Positions 1-8,535 of a stretch of DNA of 64,000 nucleotides are shown here, one piece after another; within the stretch, counting starts at the first letter, position 1, and every line of letters begins with the position of its first letter. Under the pieces are notes generated by a model. It saw only the letters and a list, made by a program, of their open reading frames with translations. It searched no databases and was not told the origin of the DNA. Source of the DNA: Leucobacter luti (GTDB lineage: Bacteria > Actinomycetota > Actinomycetes > Actinomycetales > Microbacteriaceae); contig NZ_SHKI01000003.1 in the NCBI RefSeq assembly GCF_004217175.1, forward strand, positions 100,984 to 164,983, in the 5' to 3' direction. The position numbers and the translations under genes were made by a program.

Positions 1-914
1 TCCGCGTCCAGACCACGTTCCTGCACGCGCTGCGCAACCTCTGGGTGGAGCGCGGCTTCATCGAGATCCAGACCCCCAAGCTCATGGCTTCGGCATCGGA
101 GTCCCGGGCCGAGCTCTTCGAGGTCGAGTACTTCGAGGGCAAGGCGTTCCTCGCGCAGAGCCCGCAGTTCTTCAAGCAGATGGCTCAGGCCGCCGGCTTC
201 GGCGGCATCTTCGAGGTGGGGCCTGCGTTCCGCGCAGACCACTCGTTCACGTCGCGCCACGCGACCGAGTTCACCTCGATCGACACCGAGCTGAGCTGGA
301 TCGACTCCCACGAGGACGTCATGGAGCTCCACGAGGAGCTCATCGTCGCGGGCCTCACCGCGGTCAAGGAGAAGCACGGCGAAGAGATCCAGAAGCTCTT
401 CGGAGTGGAGATCACCGTCCCCGCCCGCCCGTTCCCCCGCATCCCGCTCGCCGAGGCGAAGCAGGTCGTGAAGGATCGCGGCTACGAGGTCCCGCGCGCC
501 GACGCCGACATGGACCCCGAGGGCGAGCGCCAGATCGCCGCGTGGGCGAAGGAGGTGCACGGCTCGGACTTCGTGTTCCTCACCGACTACGACTCGTCGA
601 TCCGGCCGTTCTACCACATGCGCCACGAGGGCGACGCGAACCTCACGAAAAGCTACGACCTCATCTACCGCGGCACCGAGATCTCCACGGGCGCGCAGCG
701 TGAGCACCGCATCGAGGTGCTCGAAGCCCAGGCGCGCGACAAGGGGATGGACCCGGCCGAGTTGGGCTTCTACCTCGACTTCTTCCGCTACGGCGTGCCC
801 CCGCACGGCGGCTTCGGCATGGGCCTGAACCGCGTGCTCATGCTCATGCTTGAGCAGTCTTCGATCCGCGAGGTGACCTACCTCTTCCGCGGCCCGAACC
901 GCCTGCTGCCGTAG
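1..914 (+). CDS. aspS: Aspartate--tRNA ligase, archaeal/non-discriminating type (3' part)
   Basis: Partial gene: the reading frame is already open at base 3, so the start and the N-terminal anticodon-binding domain lie left of the window. The visible part is the class II catalytic core. Motif 2 is seen as FEVGPAFRADHS followed by TSRHATEF, and motif 3 near the C-terminus as GGFGMGLNRVLMLML. The enzyme charges tRNA with aspartate in the cytoplasm. The short C-terminus without the large bacterial GAD insertion, and the FLAQSPQFFKQM block, fit the archaeal-type AspRS that in many actinobacteria also mischarges tRNA(Asn) for the GatCAB amidation route (family knowledge). A strong hairpin follows the stop, so this is probably the last gene of its transcript. 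Identity is sure; non-discriminating specificity is inferred. Confidence 0.95.
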   Translation, partial: RVQTTFLHALRNLWVERGFIEIQTPKLMASASESRAELFEVEYFEGKAFLAQSPQFFKQMAQAAGFGGIFEVGPAFRADHSFTSRHATEFTSIDTELSWIDSHEDVMELHEELIVAGLTAVKEKHGEEIQKLFGVEITVPARPFPRIPLAEAKQVVKDRGYEVPRADADMDPEGERQIAAWAKEVHGSDFVFLTDYDSSIRPFYHMRHEGDANLTKSYDLIYRGTEISTGAQREHRIEVLEAQARDKGMDPAELGFYLDFFRYGVPPHGGFGMGLNRVLMLMLEQSSIREVTYLFRGPNRLLP

Positions 915-938
915 TCACGCGGCACGCCGCCCGGCGCA

Positions 939-979
939 ACGCGTGCCCCCTGCCTCCCCGCGAGGCAGGGGGCACGCGT
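939..979 (+). terminator. Hairpin terminator after aspS
   Basis: Perfect 18-bp inverted repeat (939-956 with 962-979) around a 5-nt loop, 25 bases after the aspS stop. There is no T-run, as is usual for actinobacterial terminators. Terminator function is inferred. Confidence 0.7.
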
Positions 980-1086
980 GCGTTCGGGGCGGGCCGGGCG
1001 CGCTGCGCAGGGCCGGATTGCGCCGAGCCCGGCAGCGCCGAGCCAGCGCCGGGCCCGCATAACCAATGGATCTGCAATGAATTTGC

Positions 1087-1115
1087 TTGCCGAACCGCCC
1101 CCGCGATGTTAGTGT
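1087..1115 (+). promoter_or_regulatory. Probable promoter of the first surface operon
   Basis: TTGCCG (1087-1092), a 17-base spacer and TAGTGT (1110-1115) form a sigma-70-like promoter. The leader would be about 125 nt. It contains an inverted repeat, CGGTACGC (1163-1170) and GCGTACCG (1184-1191), 13 bases apart, which could be an operator or an RNA stem. The 915-1247 gap holds this, the aspS terminator and nothing else I can recognise. Confidence 0.45.
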
Positions 1116-1247
1116 CCAGAGCATCCGGCGACGACGCAGGAAACGGCTTCCCGCTTCGCTACCGGTACGCAACGGGGGAGTTCGCGTACCGCGATCACTG
1201 TCGAACCATCAGGCTCTCGCCCGCTGCCTAACCAGGGGAGAAAGCAC

Positions 1248-1919
1248 ATGAGCACCACACGTCAGGCGTCGCGCAAATCAAGGAAGATCGCGGCAATCGC
1301 CGCCGGAATCCTCGTCGTGGGGGTCGGCGCCACCTACACCCTCGCGTCGTGGAACGACGCTGAGTGGGTTTGGGGCGGCGCGGACGGCGACCCAAACGTC
1401 GGCACGAGCAGCTTCAACGTGCAGCAGAACGCCTCGGCACCGTTCACCACCACCGGGTGGGGCGACTTTGAGACGAACCCGGGCGACGAGCTCACGTTCA
1501 CTGCGGGCTCGCTCACGCTCACGCCCGGTGACACCATCTACGCGCCGGTCGCGCTGCAGACCTCGGCCGACTCGGTCGCCGGCACCGTGCAGTTGCAGGG
1601 CGCGGTCGCGGCAACCGGGATCACCGTCTCCGACACCGGCGGCAGCCTCTGGAGCGCCATTCGCGCGACCGTGCACACGGCGACCGGGGCAACCCCGCCC
1701 GCGGCCTGCACCGCCGCGGGAGCTGGCAACGCCGGCTGGACCACGCTCGTGACGAACGCCCCGCTCAACACCGTGGGCAACGCCACACAGACCCTCGCGG
1801 CCGATGCCGGTTCGGTGCAGCACTACTGCTTCGCGCTGACGCTGCCGGCGGGCTCGCCAGACACGCTGCAGGGCCGCACCATCGCCCCCGCATGGGAGTT
1901 CGCCGCAACCTCAAATTGA
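1248..1919 (+). CDS. Exported protein with SipW-type (alternate) signal peptide
   Basis: 223 residues. A basic N-terminus (RKSRK, residues 9-13) precedes a hydrophobic stretch at residues 14-33 and then ASWNDAEW. The A-x-W sequence just after the hydrophobic core is typical of exported proteins cut by SipW/ER-type signal peptidases, as in TasA and camelysin relatives. The mature part is Thr/Ala/Gly-rich, probably a beta-sandwich, with two cysteines (AACTA and HYCFA) that could form a disulfide. It has no wall-anchor motif. ATG 1248 follows GGGGAGAAAG. It is the first gene of a four-gene operon, and the next gene is its likely processing peptidase. A fibre or matrix subunit role is inferred from that context; the exact family is not recognised. 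Confidence 0.8.
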   Translation: MSTTRQASRKSRKIAAIAAGILVVGVGATYTLASWNDAEWVWGGADGDPNVGTSSFNVQQNASAPFTTTGWGDFETNPGDELTFTAGSLTLTPGDTIYAPVALQTSADSVAGTVQLQGAVAATGITVSDTGGSLWSAIRATVHTATGATPPAACTAAGAGNAGWTTLVTNAPLNTVGNATQTLAADAGSVQHYCFALTLPAGSPDTLQGRTIAPAWEFAATSN

Positions 1920-1974
1920 CGTCCGCTCGCGGTCCCCGCCCCGGGCGGGGACCGCGACAACGCAGGAGGTGGGC

Positions 1975-2616
1975 ATGCGCAGGCACGTATTCGGCGTCGC
2001 CGGGACGACGCTGCTCGCGGTCGCGGCGATCGCGCTCGTGGGGTGGTTCGCCGTCGCCGCCGCGACAGGGGCCACGCTGGTGATCTTTCGTACGGGATCG
2101 ATGAGCCCGGCGATCCCGCAGGGCGCGCTCGCAGTGTCGGTGCCGGTTTCCGCCCCCGACATCAGGGTCGGCGACGTCGTCACGGTGCAGCGGGAGACCG
2201 GCACCCTCCCCGTGTCGCACCGGGTCGTGTCGACCGGGGTGCCGGCGGTGAGCGAGACGGCGGCCGGCGCGGAGCCAGCCCCGGCGGACGCCCGCGAGCT
2301 TGTGCTGCGCGGGGACGCGAACGACACGGCCGACGCGCAACCGTACGTGGTGCGCGAGGCGCGCAGGGTGGTTGCCTCCGCACCGTGGCTCGGCACCGGC
2401 CTCACCCTGCTGCAGTCCCCGCTCGGCCTCGGGCTCCTGGTGATCGGCGCCGGTGGCATCACCACCTGGGCGTTCTGGCCGCGGGCGGCGGGCGACGCTG
2501 GCGGGCGCGGCTCCGATCCGGGTCTGGCCCAGGCCCACGACCCGGCGCGGGAGCCGGATCCTGCCCCGGAGCCCGCCTCCGGCCCCCGGCACGCCCGCGC
2601 GGAGGCACTCCCGTGA
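1975..2616 (+). CDS. Signal peptidase I, ER/SipW type (S26B)
   Basis: 213 residues, integral membrane protease. One membrane segment spans about residues 6-38, followed by the catalytic serine in RTGSMSPAI (Ser42). The general base is a histidine, His82 in LPVSHRVV, where bacterial LepB has lysine; Ser/His catalysis marks the SipW/archaeal/ER class. GDANDT near residue 117 is the conserved box E. A second hydrophobic segment follows (LGLGLLVIGAGG), then an acidic/Pro-rich tail of about 45 residues. ATG 1975 is chosen because AGGAGG lies 5 bases upstream; GTG 1969 overlaps that ribosome site. It overlaps the next gene by GTGA. It probably processes the flanking gene products with A-x-W signals. 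Confidence 0.9.
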   Translation: MRRHVFGVAGTTLLAVAAIALVGWFAVAAATGATLVIFRTGSMSPAIPQGALAVSVPVSAPDIRVGDVVTVQRETGTLPVSHRVVSTGVPAVSETAAGAEPAPADARELVLRGDANDTADAQPYVVREARRVVASAPWLGTGLTLLQSPLGLGLLVIGAGGITTWAFWPRAAGDAGGRGSDPGLAQAHDPAREPDPAPEPASGPRHARAEALP

Positions 2617-3461
2617 GCGCGCGGCGTACTATGACCCGCTCGGTGCTCGTCGCGGCGGCGGGGGCGCTGCTCCTCGGCGTCACGCTCACGGGGGTGCGCG
2701 CGGTCGCCGCCTACGAGCACATCGTCGATGCCGGGCAGCCCGGGCTCCTCACGCTCAGCGTCGATGCGGCGACCCCGGTCTGGAGCCGGCTCTCCGCAGG
2801 CGAGACCACGCACTGGCTCGTGCGCGCCGAACTCACCGACGCGACGACGGCAAGCTTTGGGCTCGAGCTTGTCGCGAGCGGCAAGCTCGTCGATGCGGCC
2901 GGCCTCACCGCGGCGGTGACCGCGTGCTCCGCCGGCTTCGTTGAACGGGCCGGGCGGCCGCGCTGCAGCGGCACGTCCGAGCCGGTCCTCGCGACGACCC
3001 CGCTGCGCGACCTCGCGCACACCCACACGCGCTACACGCTCGCCGATCTCACCGCCGACGCCCCGCGCGAGTTCCTCGTCACGCTGCGCCTCCCAGACAC
3101 CGCAACGCGCGCGGAGCTCACCGACGCGCGCGCCCGCGTCGGCCTCGGACTCTTCGCGGCCGGCGAGACGGTCGATCCAGAGCCGCCCACCCCCGAACCG
3201 CCCGGGCCCGAACACCCCACACCCGAGCCGCCGGGACCTGCGACGCCCGGCCCCGAGACGCCAGGCGCCAAGACCCCGCCCGACCCCACCGGGGCCACAC
3301 CGGCGGCGGGGCCCACCGCCGGGTCGCAGCTCGCGCTCACCGGCGGCGACGTCGCGGCGCTGGCGCTCGTCGCGACCGGCCTCCTGGGCATCGGCATCGC
3401 GCTCGCCACCCGCGGCACCGCACGGCGCGGCGGAGCCACGCACCCCGGAGGCCGGCAATGA
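2613..3461 (+). CDS. LAxTG-anchored surface protein
   Basis: 282 residues from the GTG that overlaps the previous stop (GTGA), with GGAGG 7 bases upstream; ATG 2631 is an alternative. Signal peptide-like hydrophobic segment (SVLVAAAGALLLGVTL), an ectodomain of about 160 residues with two cysteines, and a Pro/Glu/Gly/Thr-rich wall-spanning linker (repeats of PEPPGP and TPEPPGP). The C-terminal sorting signal is LALTGGD, a hydrophobic segment and a basic tail (RGTARRGG). LAxTG is the substrate motif of class E sortases in high-GC Gram-positives (family knowledge). No sortase is in the window. It also overlaps the next gene by ATGA, so it is translationally coupled on both sides. The ectodomain family is not recognised. 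Confidence 0.8.
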   Translation: MSARRTMTRSVLVAAAGALLLGVTLTGVRAVAAYEHIVDAGQPGLLTLSVDAATPVWSRLSAGETTHWLVRAELTDATTASFGLELVASGKLVDAAGLTAAVTACSAGFVERAGRPRCSGTSEPVLATTPLRDLAHTHTRYTLADLTADAPREFLVTLRLPDTATRAELTDARARVGLGLFAAGETVDPEPPTPEPPGPEHPTPEPPGPATPGPETPGAKTPPDPTGATPAAGPTAGSQLALTGGDVAALALVATGLLGIGIALATRGTARRGGATHPGGRQ

Positions 3462-5290
3462 GGCGCCGCGGTGCCGCGGCACTCGCGGTGGGAGCGCTCG
3501 CCGCGTTCGCCCTGCTCGTGCAGAGCGCCTCGCCCACGAGCGCCGCGTGGACCGACACCGAGTGGGGCGCCGAGCGGGTCGGGAGCGCGAACTGCGCCGC
3601 TGCCGCACCCGGATTCGCCACGCGCGGTGAGGGCCGCGCGCTCAGCGGCGCGCTGCTCGGCACCAACCTCGACACGGTGGCGGCGGCCTCGGGCGTGACG
3701 GTCACGAACAACGGGGCACGGGATCTGCACGCCCCGGCCTCGGCCCAGGCGGCCACCGGGATCCCGCAGGCGTGGGCAGACCCGCTCAACGTGGCGTTGC
3801 TCAATGGCGCGCTTCCGCTCAACCTCACGCAGGCGCTCCAGCTGCCCGTGAACGCCGGCACCGGAGCCGTCGGTCAGTTCGGGCAGGCGCAGAACGCCGG
3901 CACCGCGGCGGGCGCGGCCGGGTATCTCACGAGCAGCGGCGGCATCAACCTCGACGGCGCGCCCGGCGGCTACCCGAACCTCGCCACGCTCAAACTCTCG
4001 AACGTGCTGAGCTCGCTCAACTACAACCTCGGCACCCTGATCCCCGGAATCACCGACGTCTCGCTGACCGCCGGCGCCGTTGCCGGGCGCGCACAGCTCA
4101 ACGGCTGCGACGCCGCGTGGCGGGGCGCCGTGCCGGTGCCGGCCGCGGGCGGCTCGGGAAATCTCTCGCGGCAGTACCTCGCCTCCCACCTGAACCTCAC
4201 CCTCACCTCGCCAACGGTCAGCGCGCTCACGCAGGGAATCACCACCACGGTCACGGGACTCGAGACCGCGGTGAACGGGATCGCGGGCAACGCCGGGGTC
4301 ACCACCGCCATTACCACCGGGGTGACGTCGCTGCTCAACGGGCTCATCGGCGGCAACAGCGGCTCGCTGAGCCTCGGCAACATCACGGTCGGGCCGGTCA
4401 CCGCCACCGTGAACACCACTCCGCTGCGCAACTTCATCGCGGCCCCGTTCTCGGATCCGGGCGGCGTGCTCACCGTCTCCCCCGCCTCCGGGACGATCTC
4501 GGTCAATACGACCGCGCTGCTCGCCGCCGCGTACCCCGGCAGCTACAGCGCCGGACTCAACGGGCTCCCACCCAACACCAACCTCCTCGCGGACCCGGCG
4601 ATCCTCACCGCGCTGACAACCGCGCTCACGAGTGCGCTCTCAGCCTGGATCGGCAGCGTCAACACCCTGCTCACCCAGACGGTGAACGGGATCGCGGTGC
4701 ACGCGACACTCACCATCGATCTGCGGGCGAAGGTCCTCGTCACCCCCTGGATCCACATCGGCACGATCACGGCGACCACATCGGGCACGCTCGCGCAGCT
4801 CCTCACGCCCGGCAACACCACCACCACCGCGTCGCTCACACTCCTCAACGACCTCGGGCTCGTCGCCGACCTCGTCAACGGCCTCCTGAAACCCGTGCTC
4901 AACAGCCTCGTGACGGGACTCGTCGGCGGGCTCGGCGGCATCGTGGGCAACGCGATCTGGGCCGTCGTCGGCGGGCTCGCCGTGCTTCCCACCGCGGTTG
5001 CCACGCTCACCACCCCGATCGTCACCGCGGTCTCGACGCTGTATTCGAAACTGTTCGTCGCCGGAATCGTGGCGGTCACCGCGAACGCGCAAAACGATCC
5101 GTTCTTAGGCCTCCCCGAACCGCCGGAGTGGGCGAGCCTCCCCGCCGGCAGATACGAGGTCGCCGCGCTGCGCGTGGGCGTGCTCGACACGCTGGGCGGG
5201 CTCGGCGTGCGCCTGTACCTGGGCCGCGCGGCCGTGGGACCGGTGTGCTCGCCCGCGCGGGTCGCGGCCGGCAGCTGCGCCGGGTACTAG
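3458..5290 (+). CDS. Choice-of-anchor G family surface protein with SipW-like export signal
   Basis: 610 residues. Short basic N-terminus, hydrophobic core, then SAAWTDTEW, again an A-x-W alternate-signal pattern. The rest looks like the choice-of-anchor G family: blocks SGALLGTNLDTVAAASGVTV and VALLNGALPLNL, then long stretches rich in Thr, Asn, Leu and Gly with repeated V.GL...V.GI patterns, suggesting repetitive beta structure. Cysteines are few and paired (near 38 and 210, and two at the C-terminus). There is no LPXTG motif and no terminal membrane segment, so if it stays on the surface it does so by assembly with other proteins. Start ATG overlaps the previous stop (ATGA). Last gene of the operon. 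Family assignment is from recall of the consensus. Confidence 0.75.
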   Translation: MRRRGAAALAVGALAAFALLVQSASPTSAAWTDTEWGAERVGSANCAAAAPGFATRGEGRALSGALLGTNLDTVAAASGVTVTNNGARDLHAPASAQAATGIPQAWADPLNVALLNGALPLNLTQALQLPVNAGTGAVGQFGQAQNAGTAAGAAGYLTSSGGINLDGAPGGYPNLATLKLSNVLSSLNYNLGTLIPGITDVSLTAGAVAGRAQLNGCDAAWRGAVPVPAAGGSGNLSRQYLASHLNLTLTSPTVSALTQGITTTVTGLETAVNGIAGNAGVTTAITTGVTSLLNGLIGGNSGSLSLGNITVGPVTATVNTTPLRNFIAAPFSDPGGVLTVSPASGTISVNTTALLAAAYPGSYSAGLNGLPPNTNLLADPAILTALTTALTSALSAWIGSVNTLLTQTVNGIAVHATLTIDLRAKVLVTPWIHIGTITATTSGTLAQLLTPGNTTTTASLTLLNDLGLVADLVNGLLKPVLNSLVTGLVGGLGGIVGNAIWAVVGGLAVLPTAVATLTTPIVTAVSTLYSKLFVAGIVAVTANAQNDPFLGLPEPPEWASLPAGRYEVAALRVGVLDTLGGLGVRLYLGRAAVGPVCSPARVAAGSCAGY

Positions 5291-5362
5291 AGCCCGGTGC
5301 GACCGTCGGCGGCTGCACCGAGGATGAGGACCCGGTGCGGCCGCCCGCGACCGCACGCCCGG

Positions 5363-7048
5363 CTACGCCAACCGCTCCGCGACCACCACGCTGTCGCCGA
5401 TCGTGCCGGGCGACCCGTCTGGCGCGGTGAGCGCGCGCTCGCGCACCTCGGCGACGGCGATCTGCCAGGCCGCGGGATCGAGTGCGAGTGCCGCTAGCTC
5501 CGCCTCGGGCGTGGGAAAATCGAGGTGCGCGTGCGACCCGGCGGCCACCCACGACGGGGCCGCGGCGTGGGCGATCACCACGAGGCGCCCGCCCGGGGCA
5601 ACGCGCGCCGCCGCCGCGCGCAGGATCCGCTCGCGCGGCAGCTCGACCGGGGACTGCAAGAAGCTCGCGGTGACGAGGTCAAAACCGGCTTCCCCGCCGC
5701 CGTCGACCGCGGCGGGATCGGCCGCCCACGCCGCAAGGTCCGCGGCGACAAACGTCGCGTCGAGTCCCCGGGCGGCCGCCTCCGACCGCGCCCGATCGAT
5801 CGCCGACGGCGCGAGATCAATCCCGCTCGCCGCCCAGCCGCGCTCGGCGAGCCAGAGCACGTCGCCGCCCTCCCCGCAGCCGAGGTCGAGTGAGCGCCCG
5901 GGCGCTGCCGCCCCCACCGCTGCGGCGAGCGCGGCGTTCACGCGTCCGGACCAGACCGGCTCCGTACCGGCGTAGTGGTCCTCCCAGAAGGCCGCGGGGT
6001 GCGTCGCGAGCGCCACCGCCACGTCGTCCTCGACGAGCGCGAAGTTCACCGCGCCGCCCGCCTGCGCGCCAGCACCCATTGCAATCGGCACGGTCGCCAT
6101 GGGGTTTGACACGTTGCCGATCGCCCAGATCCGGGGGTGGCTGGTGCGCCCGGTCTGGTCCACCGCGAGGAAGCTGCCCACGGGAGTCTCGGTGCGCTCA
6201 AGCTCGAGCTCGGCGAGGAAGGCGTCGTGCGGGGTGACCGCGGCCATGGTGAAGATCGCGTCGAGCGCATGGGTCGCACCCGCCCGGGTGCGCACTCCGG
6301 TGACTCGCGCACCGTCGCCGAGCACCTCGACGACCGGGTCTGGCTCGATCACGGTGCCCCGGGCGCGCAGTTGGCGCTCGACCGCGGGGTCCAGCTCCCC
6401 GAGCGCCGCACTGAACACCGTGAAGCGGTCGCTCCACTGCCGGATCAGCGTTGCCTGGTGCAGCGAGAGCGGCGCGGTGGCGAGCACGCCCAGGCGGCCG
6501 CCGCGCACCTCCCAGCCGTGGCAGTAGGGGCAGTGCAGCACGGTGCTGCCCCAGTAGTCGGCGAGCCCGGGGACGTCTGGCAGGGTGTCGCGCACGCCCG
6601 ACGCGACCACCACGGCCCGCGCGGTGGCCTGCTGCGTCGGCGCCCCGTCTGCCGCCCGTGCTCCTTCTGCCGGCGGCGCCCCCGGTGCTCCGGTTTCGGC
6701 CGGCGCCCCAGTTGCCCCCGGTGCTCCGGTTGCGGCCGGCGCCCCAGTTTCCGTTGTGCGCCACTCGACGCGCACCGTGCCGGGCTCGCCGTCGCGCACC
6801 GCCACCACGTGGCCCTGCGCAAACTCGACCCCGTACGCCGCCGCCTCGGCCCGGCCACGAGCGATGAGATCGAGCGGGGGCGTGCCGTCGAGCCCGAGCA
6901 CGTTGTGCATGTGCGTGGCGAATCGGTTGCGGGGGGCGCCAGCGTCGATCACCAGGGTGCGGCGGAGCGAGCGACCGAGCGCCTGCGCCGCGCTCAGGCC
7001 GGCTGTGGCGCCGCCGATGATGATGGCGTCGTAGTGTGTGTTCGTCAT
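5363..7048 (-). CDS. Fused NAD(P)/FAD oxidoreductase and SAM-dependent methyltransferase
   Basis: 561 residues, two enzymes in one chain. Residues 1 to about 340 are thioredoxin reductase-like: FAD-binding GGATAGLSAA at residues 12-21, redox CxxC in HCPYCHGWE, and the C-terminal FAD motif RIWAIGNVSN. Residues about 350-561 are a class I methyltransferase with SAM motif LDLGCGEGGDVLWLAERG. Such fusions exist in other actinobacteria. The oxidoreductase half carries an extra Ala/Gly/Pro-rich insert (12-residue TGAP-type repeats) inside the region that normally forms a compact NADPH domain, an expansion of tandem DNA. It is divergent from an XRE-cupin regulator with 74 bases between, containing a doubled operator. 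The substrate is unknown; a role in redox or xenobiotic detoxification is a guess. Confidence 0.85.
   Translation of the reverse strand: MTNTHYDAIIIGGATAGLSAAQALGRSLRRTLVIDAGAPRNRFATHMHNVLGLDGTPPLDLIARGRAEAAAYGVEFAQGHVVAVRDGEPGTVRVEWRTTETGAPAATGAPGATGAPAETGAPGAPPAEGARAADGAPTQQATARAVVVASGVRDTLPDVPGLADYWGSTVLHCPYCHGWEVRGGRLGVLATAPLSLHQATLIRQWSDRFTVFSAALGELDPAVERQLRARGTVIEPDPVVEVLGDGARVTGVRTRAGATHALDAIFTMAAVTPHDAFLAELELERTETPVGSFLAVDQTGRTSHPRIWAIGNVSNPMATVPIAMGAGAQAGGAVNFALVEDDVAVALATHPAAFWEDHYAGTEPVWSGRVNAALAAAVGAAAPGRSLDLGCGEGGDVLWLAERGWAASGIDLAPSAIDRARSEAAARGLDATFVAADLAAWAADPAAVDGGGEAGFDLVTASFLQSPVELPRERILRAAAARVAPGGRLVVIAHAAAPSWVAAGSHAHLDFPTPEAELAALALDPAAWQIAVAEVRERALTAPDGSPGTIGDSVVVAERLA
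6684..6755. repeat. In-frame 36-bp tandem repeat in the oxidoreductase gene
   Basis: Two near-identical 36-bp units (starting at 6684 and 6720) encode alternating TGAP/AAT residues. They fall in the linker-like insert of the fused oxidoreductase and keep the frame. Confidence 0.7.
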
Positions 7049-7068
7049 GGCTCAATCCTGACCACACT

Positions 7069-7104
7069 GTGCGATACTGGCAATCTGATTTGCACTATTG
7101 GCAA
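7069..7104. promoter_or_regulatory. Doubled operator between oxidoreductase and XRE-cupin genes
   Basis: Two copies of a dyad, GTGC-N7-GCAA (7069-7083) and TTGC-N7-GCAA (7090-7104), start 21 bp apart, which places them on the same face of the helix. They fill the 74-bp divergent gap, so one bound regulator could control both genes. The XRE-cupin protein encoded next to it is the obvious candidate. Binding is inferred. Confidence 0.6.
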
Positions 7105-7122
7105 GAAAGTGTGGTGGTGCGC

Positions 7123-7794
7123 ATGGCACTTGACGAACTCGCGCAGCTCGGCCCGCGGCTGCGGGCGGCGCGACAGGACCGCGGTTGGACGCTCGACGAG
7201 CTCGCGGGGCGCGCCGGACTCTCGGTGAGCACGCTGTCGCGCCTGGAGTCCGGGAAGCGGCAGGCGAGTCTCGAACTCCTTCTCCCCCTCACCCGGCACC
7301 TTGGGATCCGGGTCGACGACCTGCTCGCCCCGCGCGACCGCGACCCGCGCGTGCGCCGCAGCGCAGTAACCCGCGACGGGCTGACGGTTGCCCCGCTCAC
7401 CCGCGAAGCGTCGGACGTGCGCGCCTTCAGGATCACCTACCACCCGGATGCACCGGAGCGCGGGCCCCAGACCCACGACGGGCACGAGTGGCTCTATGTG
7501 CTGTCCGGGCGCCTCCGGCTCGAACTCGGCGAACAGGTGCTCGTGCTCACGAGCGGGGAGGCCGCCGAGTTCGACACCACCGTGCCGCACCGCATGCGCG
7601 CGGAGGGCGCCCGCCGGGCCGAGGTGCTGAGCATCTTCAACGCGGTCGGCGAGCGCGTGCACCTGCACTCGCACGCGGCGGCGGCGGCCGTCCCACCCGC
7701 GGGCGCCGCGCCCCCACCCGCCGCACCCGCACCCGCCGCCGCACCCGCACCCGCCGCCGCATCCACAACCGCCGCCGCAGATCCGACCCCCTAG
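7123..7794 (+). CDS. XRE-family regulator with C-terminal cupin domain
   Basis: About 223 residues. The helix-turn-helix (residues 8-62) has the signature LDELAGRAGLSVSTLSRLES. A cupin sensor domain follows at about residues 85-185, with THDGHEWLYVLSGRLRLEL and a second motif ending VPHRM; His residues are positioned for metal or small-ligand binding. The C-terminus is a low-complexity Ala/Pro tail of about 45 residues, absent from usual relatives of about 185 residues. The last codons (ADPTP, stop) lie inside a palindromic intergenic repeat. ATG 7123 is preceded by three in-frame GTG codons (7111, 7114, 7117) that could also serve; no strong ribosome site settles it. Likely autoregulator and controller of the divergent oxidoreductase-methyltransferase. 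Confidence 0.85.
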   Translation: MALDELAQLGPRLRAARQDRGWTLDELAGRAGLSVSTLSRLESGKRQASLELLLPLTRHLGIRVDDLLAPRDRDPRVRRSAVTRDGLTVAPLTREASDVRAFRITYHPDAPERGPQTHDGHEWLYVLSGRLRLELGEQVLVLTSGEAAEFDTTVPHRMRAEGARRAEVLSIFNAVGERVHLHSHAAAAAVPPAGAAPPPAAPAPAAAPAPAAASTTAAADPTP

Positions 7795-7870
7795 CCCAGA
7801 TCCGACCCGCCGCACGGGCGCGACGGGCCGGTGGCGCGGGTCGGATCTGGGCTCACGGGTCGGATGTGTG
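7777..7870. repeat. Palindromic intergenic repeat, copy 1 (divergent copy)
   Basis: Two direct copies of the 15-mer core (G/C)AGATCCGACCC (7777-7791 and 7795-7809) face two inverted copies (7837-7851 and 7856-7870). The inner pair is a perfect 15-bp dyad. Same architecture as the copies at 9455 and 9663 but a different centre. It lies between convergent genes and contains the stop codon of the XRE gene. Confidence 0.75.
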
Positions 7871-7945
7871 CGGGGCGGGGTCGGGGGCGTTGGCGCCGCA
7901 CGCCAGCGGGCCCGGGCGGGGCGGGGCGGGGCAGGACGCGCGGAG

Positions 7946-8461
7946 CTAGCTCTCGCCGCCGGCCGTGAACGACTCGGCCCAGGCCCGCACGCGAGCCGCG
8001 CTCTCTGCCTCGGACAGATCCTCCACGCGGGTCATCACCGACCACCGCACCCCGAACGGGTCGCGCACGCTCGCGAAGCGGTCGCCGGACACAAAGTTGG
8101 CGAGCGGCTCGCGCACGGTCGCGCCGGCGGCCACCATCCGCGCGACCGTCGCGTCGACGTCGGGCACGTACAGGGCCAGCGAGTAGCAGTCGTCTTCGCC
8201 CGAGGGCGGCGCGACCAGGTGGTAATCGGGCATCGGCTCGCCGAGCTGGAGATGCCCGGCCCCGAAGTCGAGTTCCGCGTGCACCACCACCCCGCCCATC
8301 TCGGTGACATCGACGACGCGCGCGCCGAACACGTCGCGGTAGAACTCGATTGCGCCGGCCGCGCCGGGGATGGCGAGGAACGGGGTGAGGCTCGTGGCGC
8401 CGTTGGGGCGGCCGTTCGTGGTGTGCGCGCCGGTCGCGGCGCGGGTCTCGTGTGAAGTCAT
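7946..8461 (-). CDS. VOC/glyoxalase-like domain protein (PhnB-like)
   Basis: 171 residues. Single-module vicinal-oxygen-chelate fold: SLTPFLAIPGAAGAIEFYRD at residues 24-43, then LYVPDVDATVARMVAAGA and DRFASVRDPFGVRWSV at the C-terminal half, the usual closing motif of PhnB/glyoxalase-bleomycin resistance proteins. These cytoplasmic proteins bind a metal and act as small-molecule isomerases, dioxygenases or binding proteins; the substrate cannot be read from sequence. I use the ATG at 8461 rather than 8485 because the family usually begins a short distance before the TPFL motif. Divergent from the AraC gene with a 74-bp gap. Confidence 0.8.
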   Translation of the reverse strand: MTSHETRAATGAHTTNGRPNGATSLTPFLAIPGAAGAIEFYRDVFGARVVDVTEMGGVVVHAELDFGAGHLQLGEPMPDYHLVAPPSGEDDCYSLALYVPDVDATVARMVAAGATVREPLANFVSGDRFASVRDPFGVRWSVMTRVEDLSEAESAARVRAWAESFTAGGES

Positions 8462-8535
8462 ACGCCCACCGTAAGATTTGAGCACACTGACGCGCTTGCA
8501 GATTCGCGCCAGATCGCGGACGCGGGAGGGGACCC

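Noticed and set aside
844..1172. Small minus-strand ORFs in the gap after aspS
   Set aside because: They read through the terminator palindrome, and their Arg/Ala/Pro composition is that of GC-rich noise.
1911..3608. 565-residue minus-strand open frame over the signal peptidase and LAxTG genes
   Set aside because: Arg-rich, no recognisable domain, antisense to well-supported genes.
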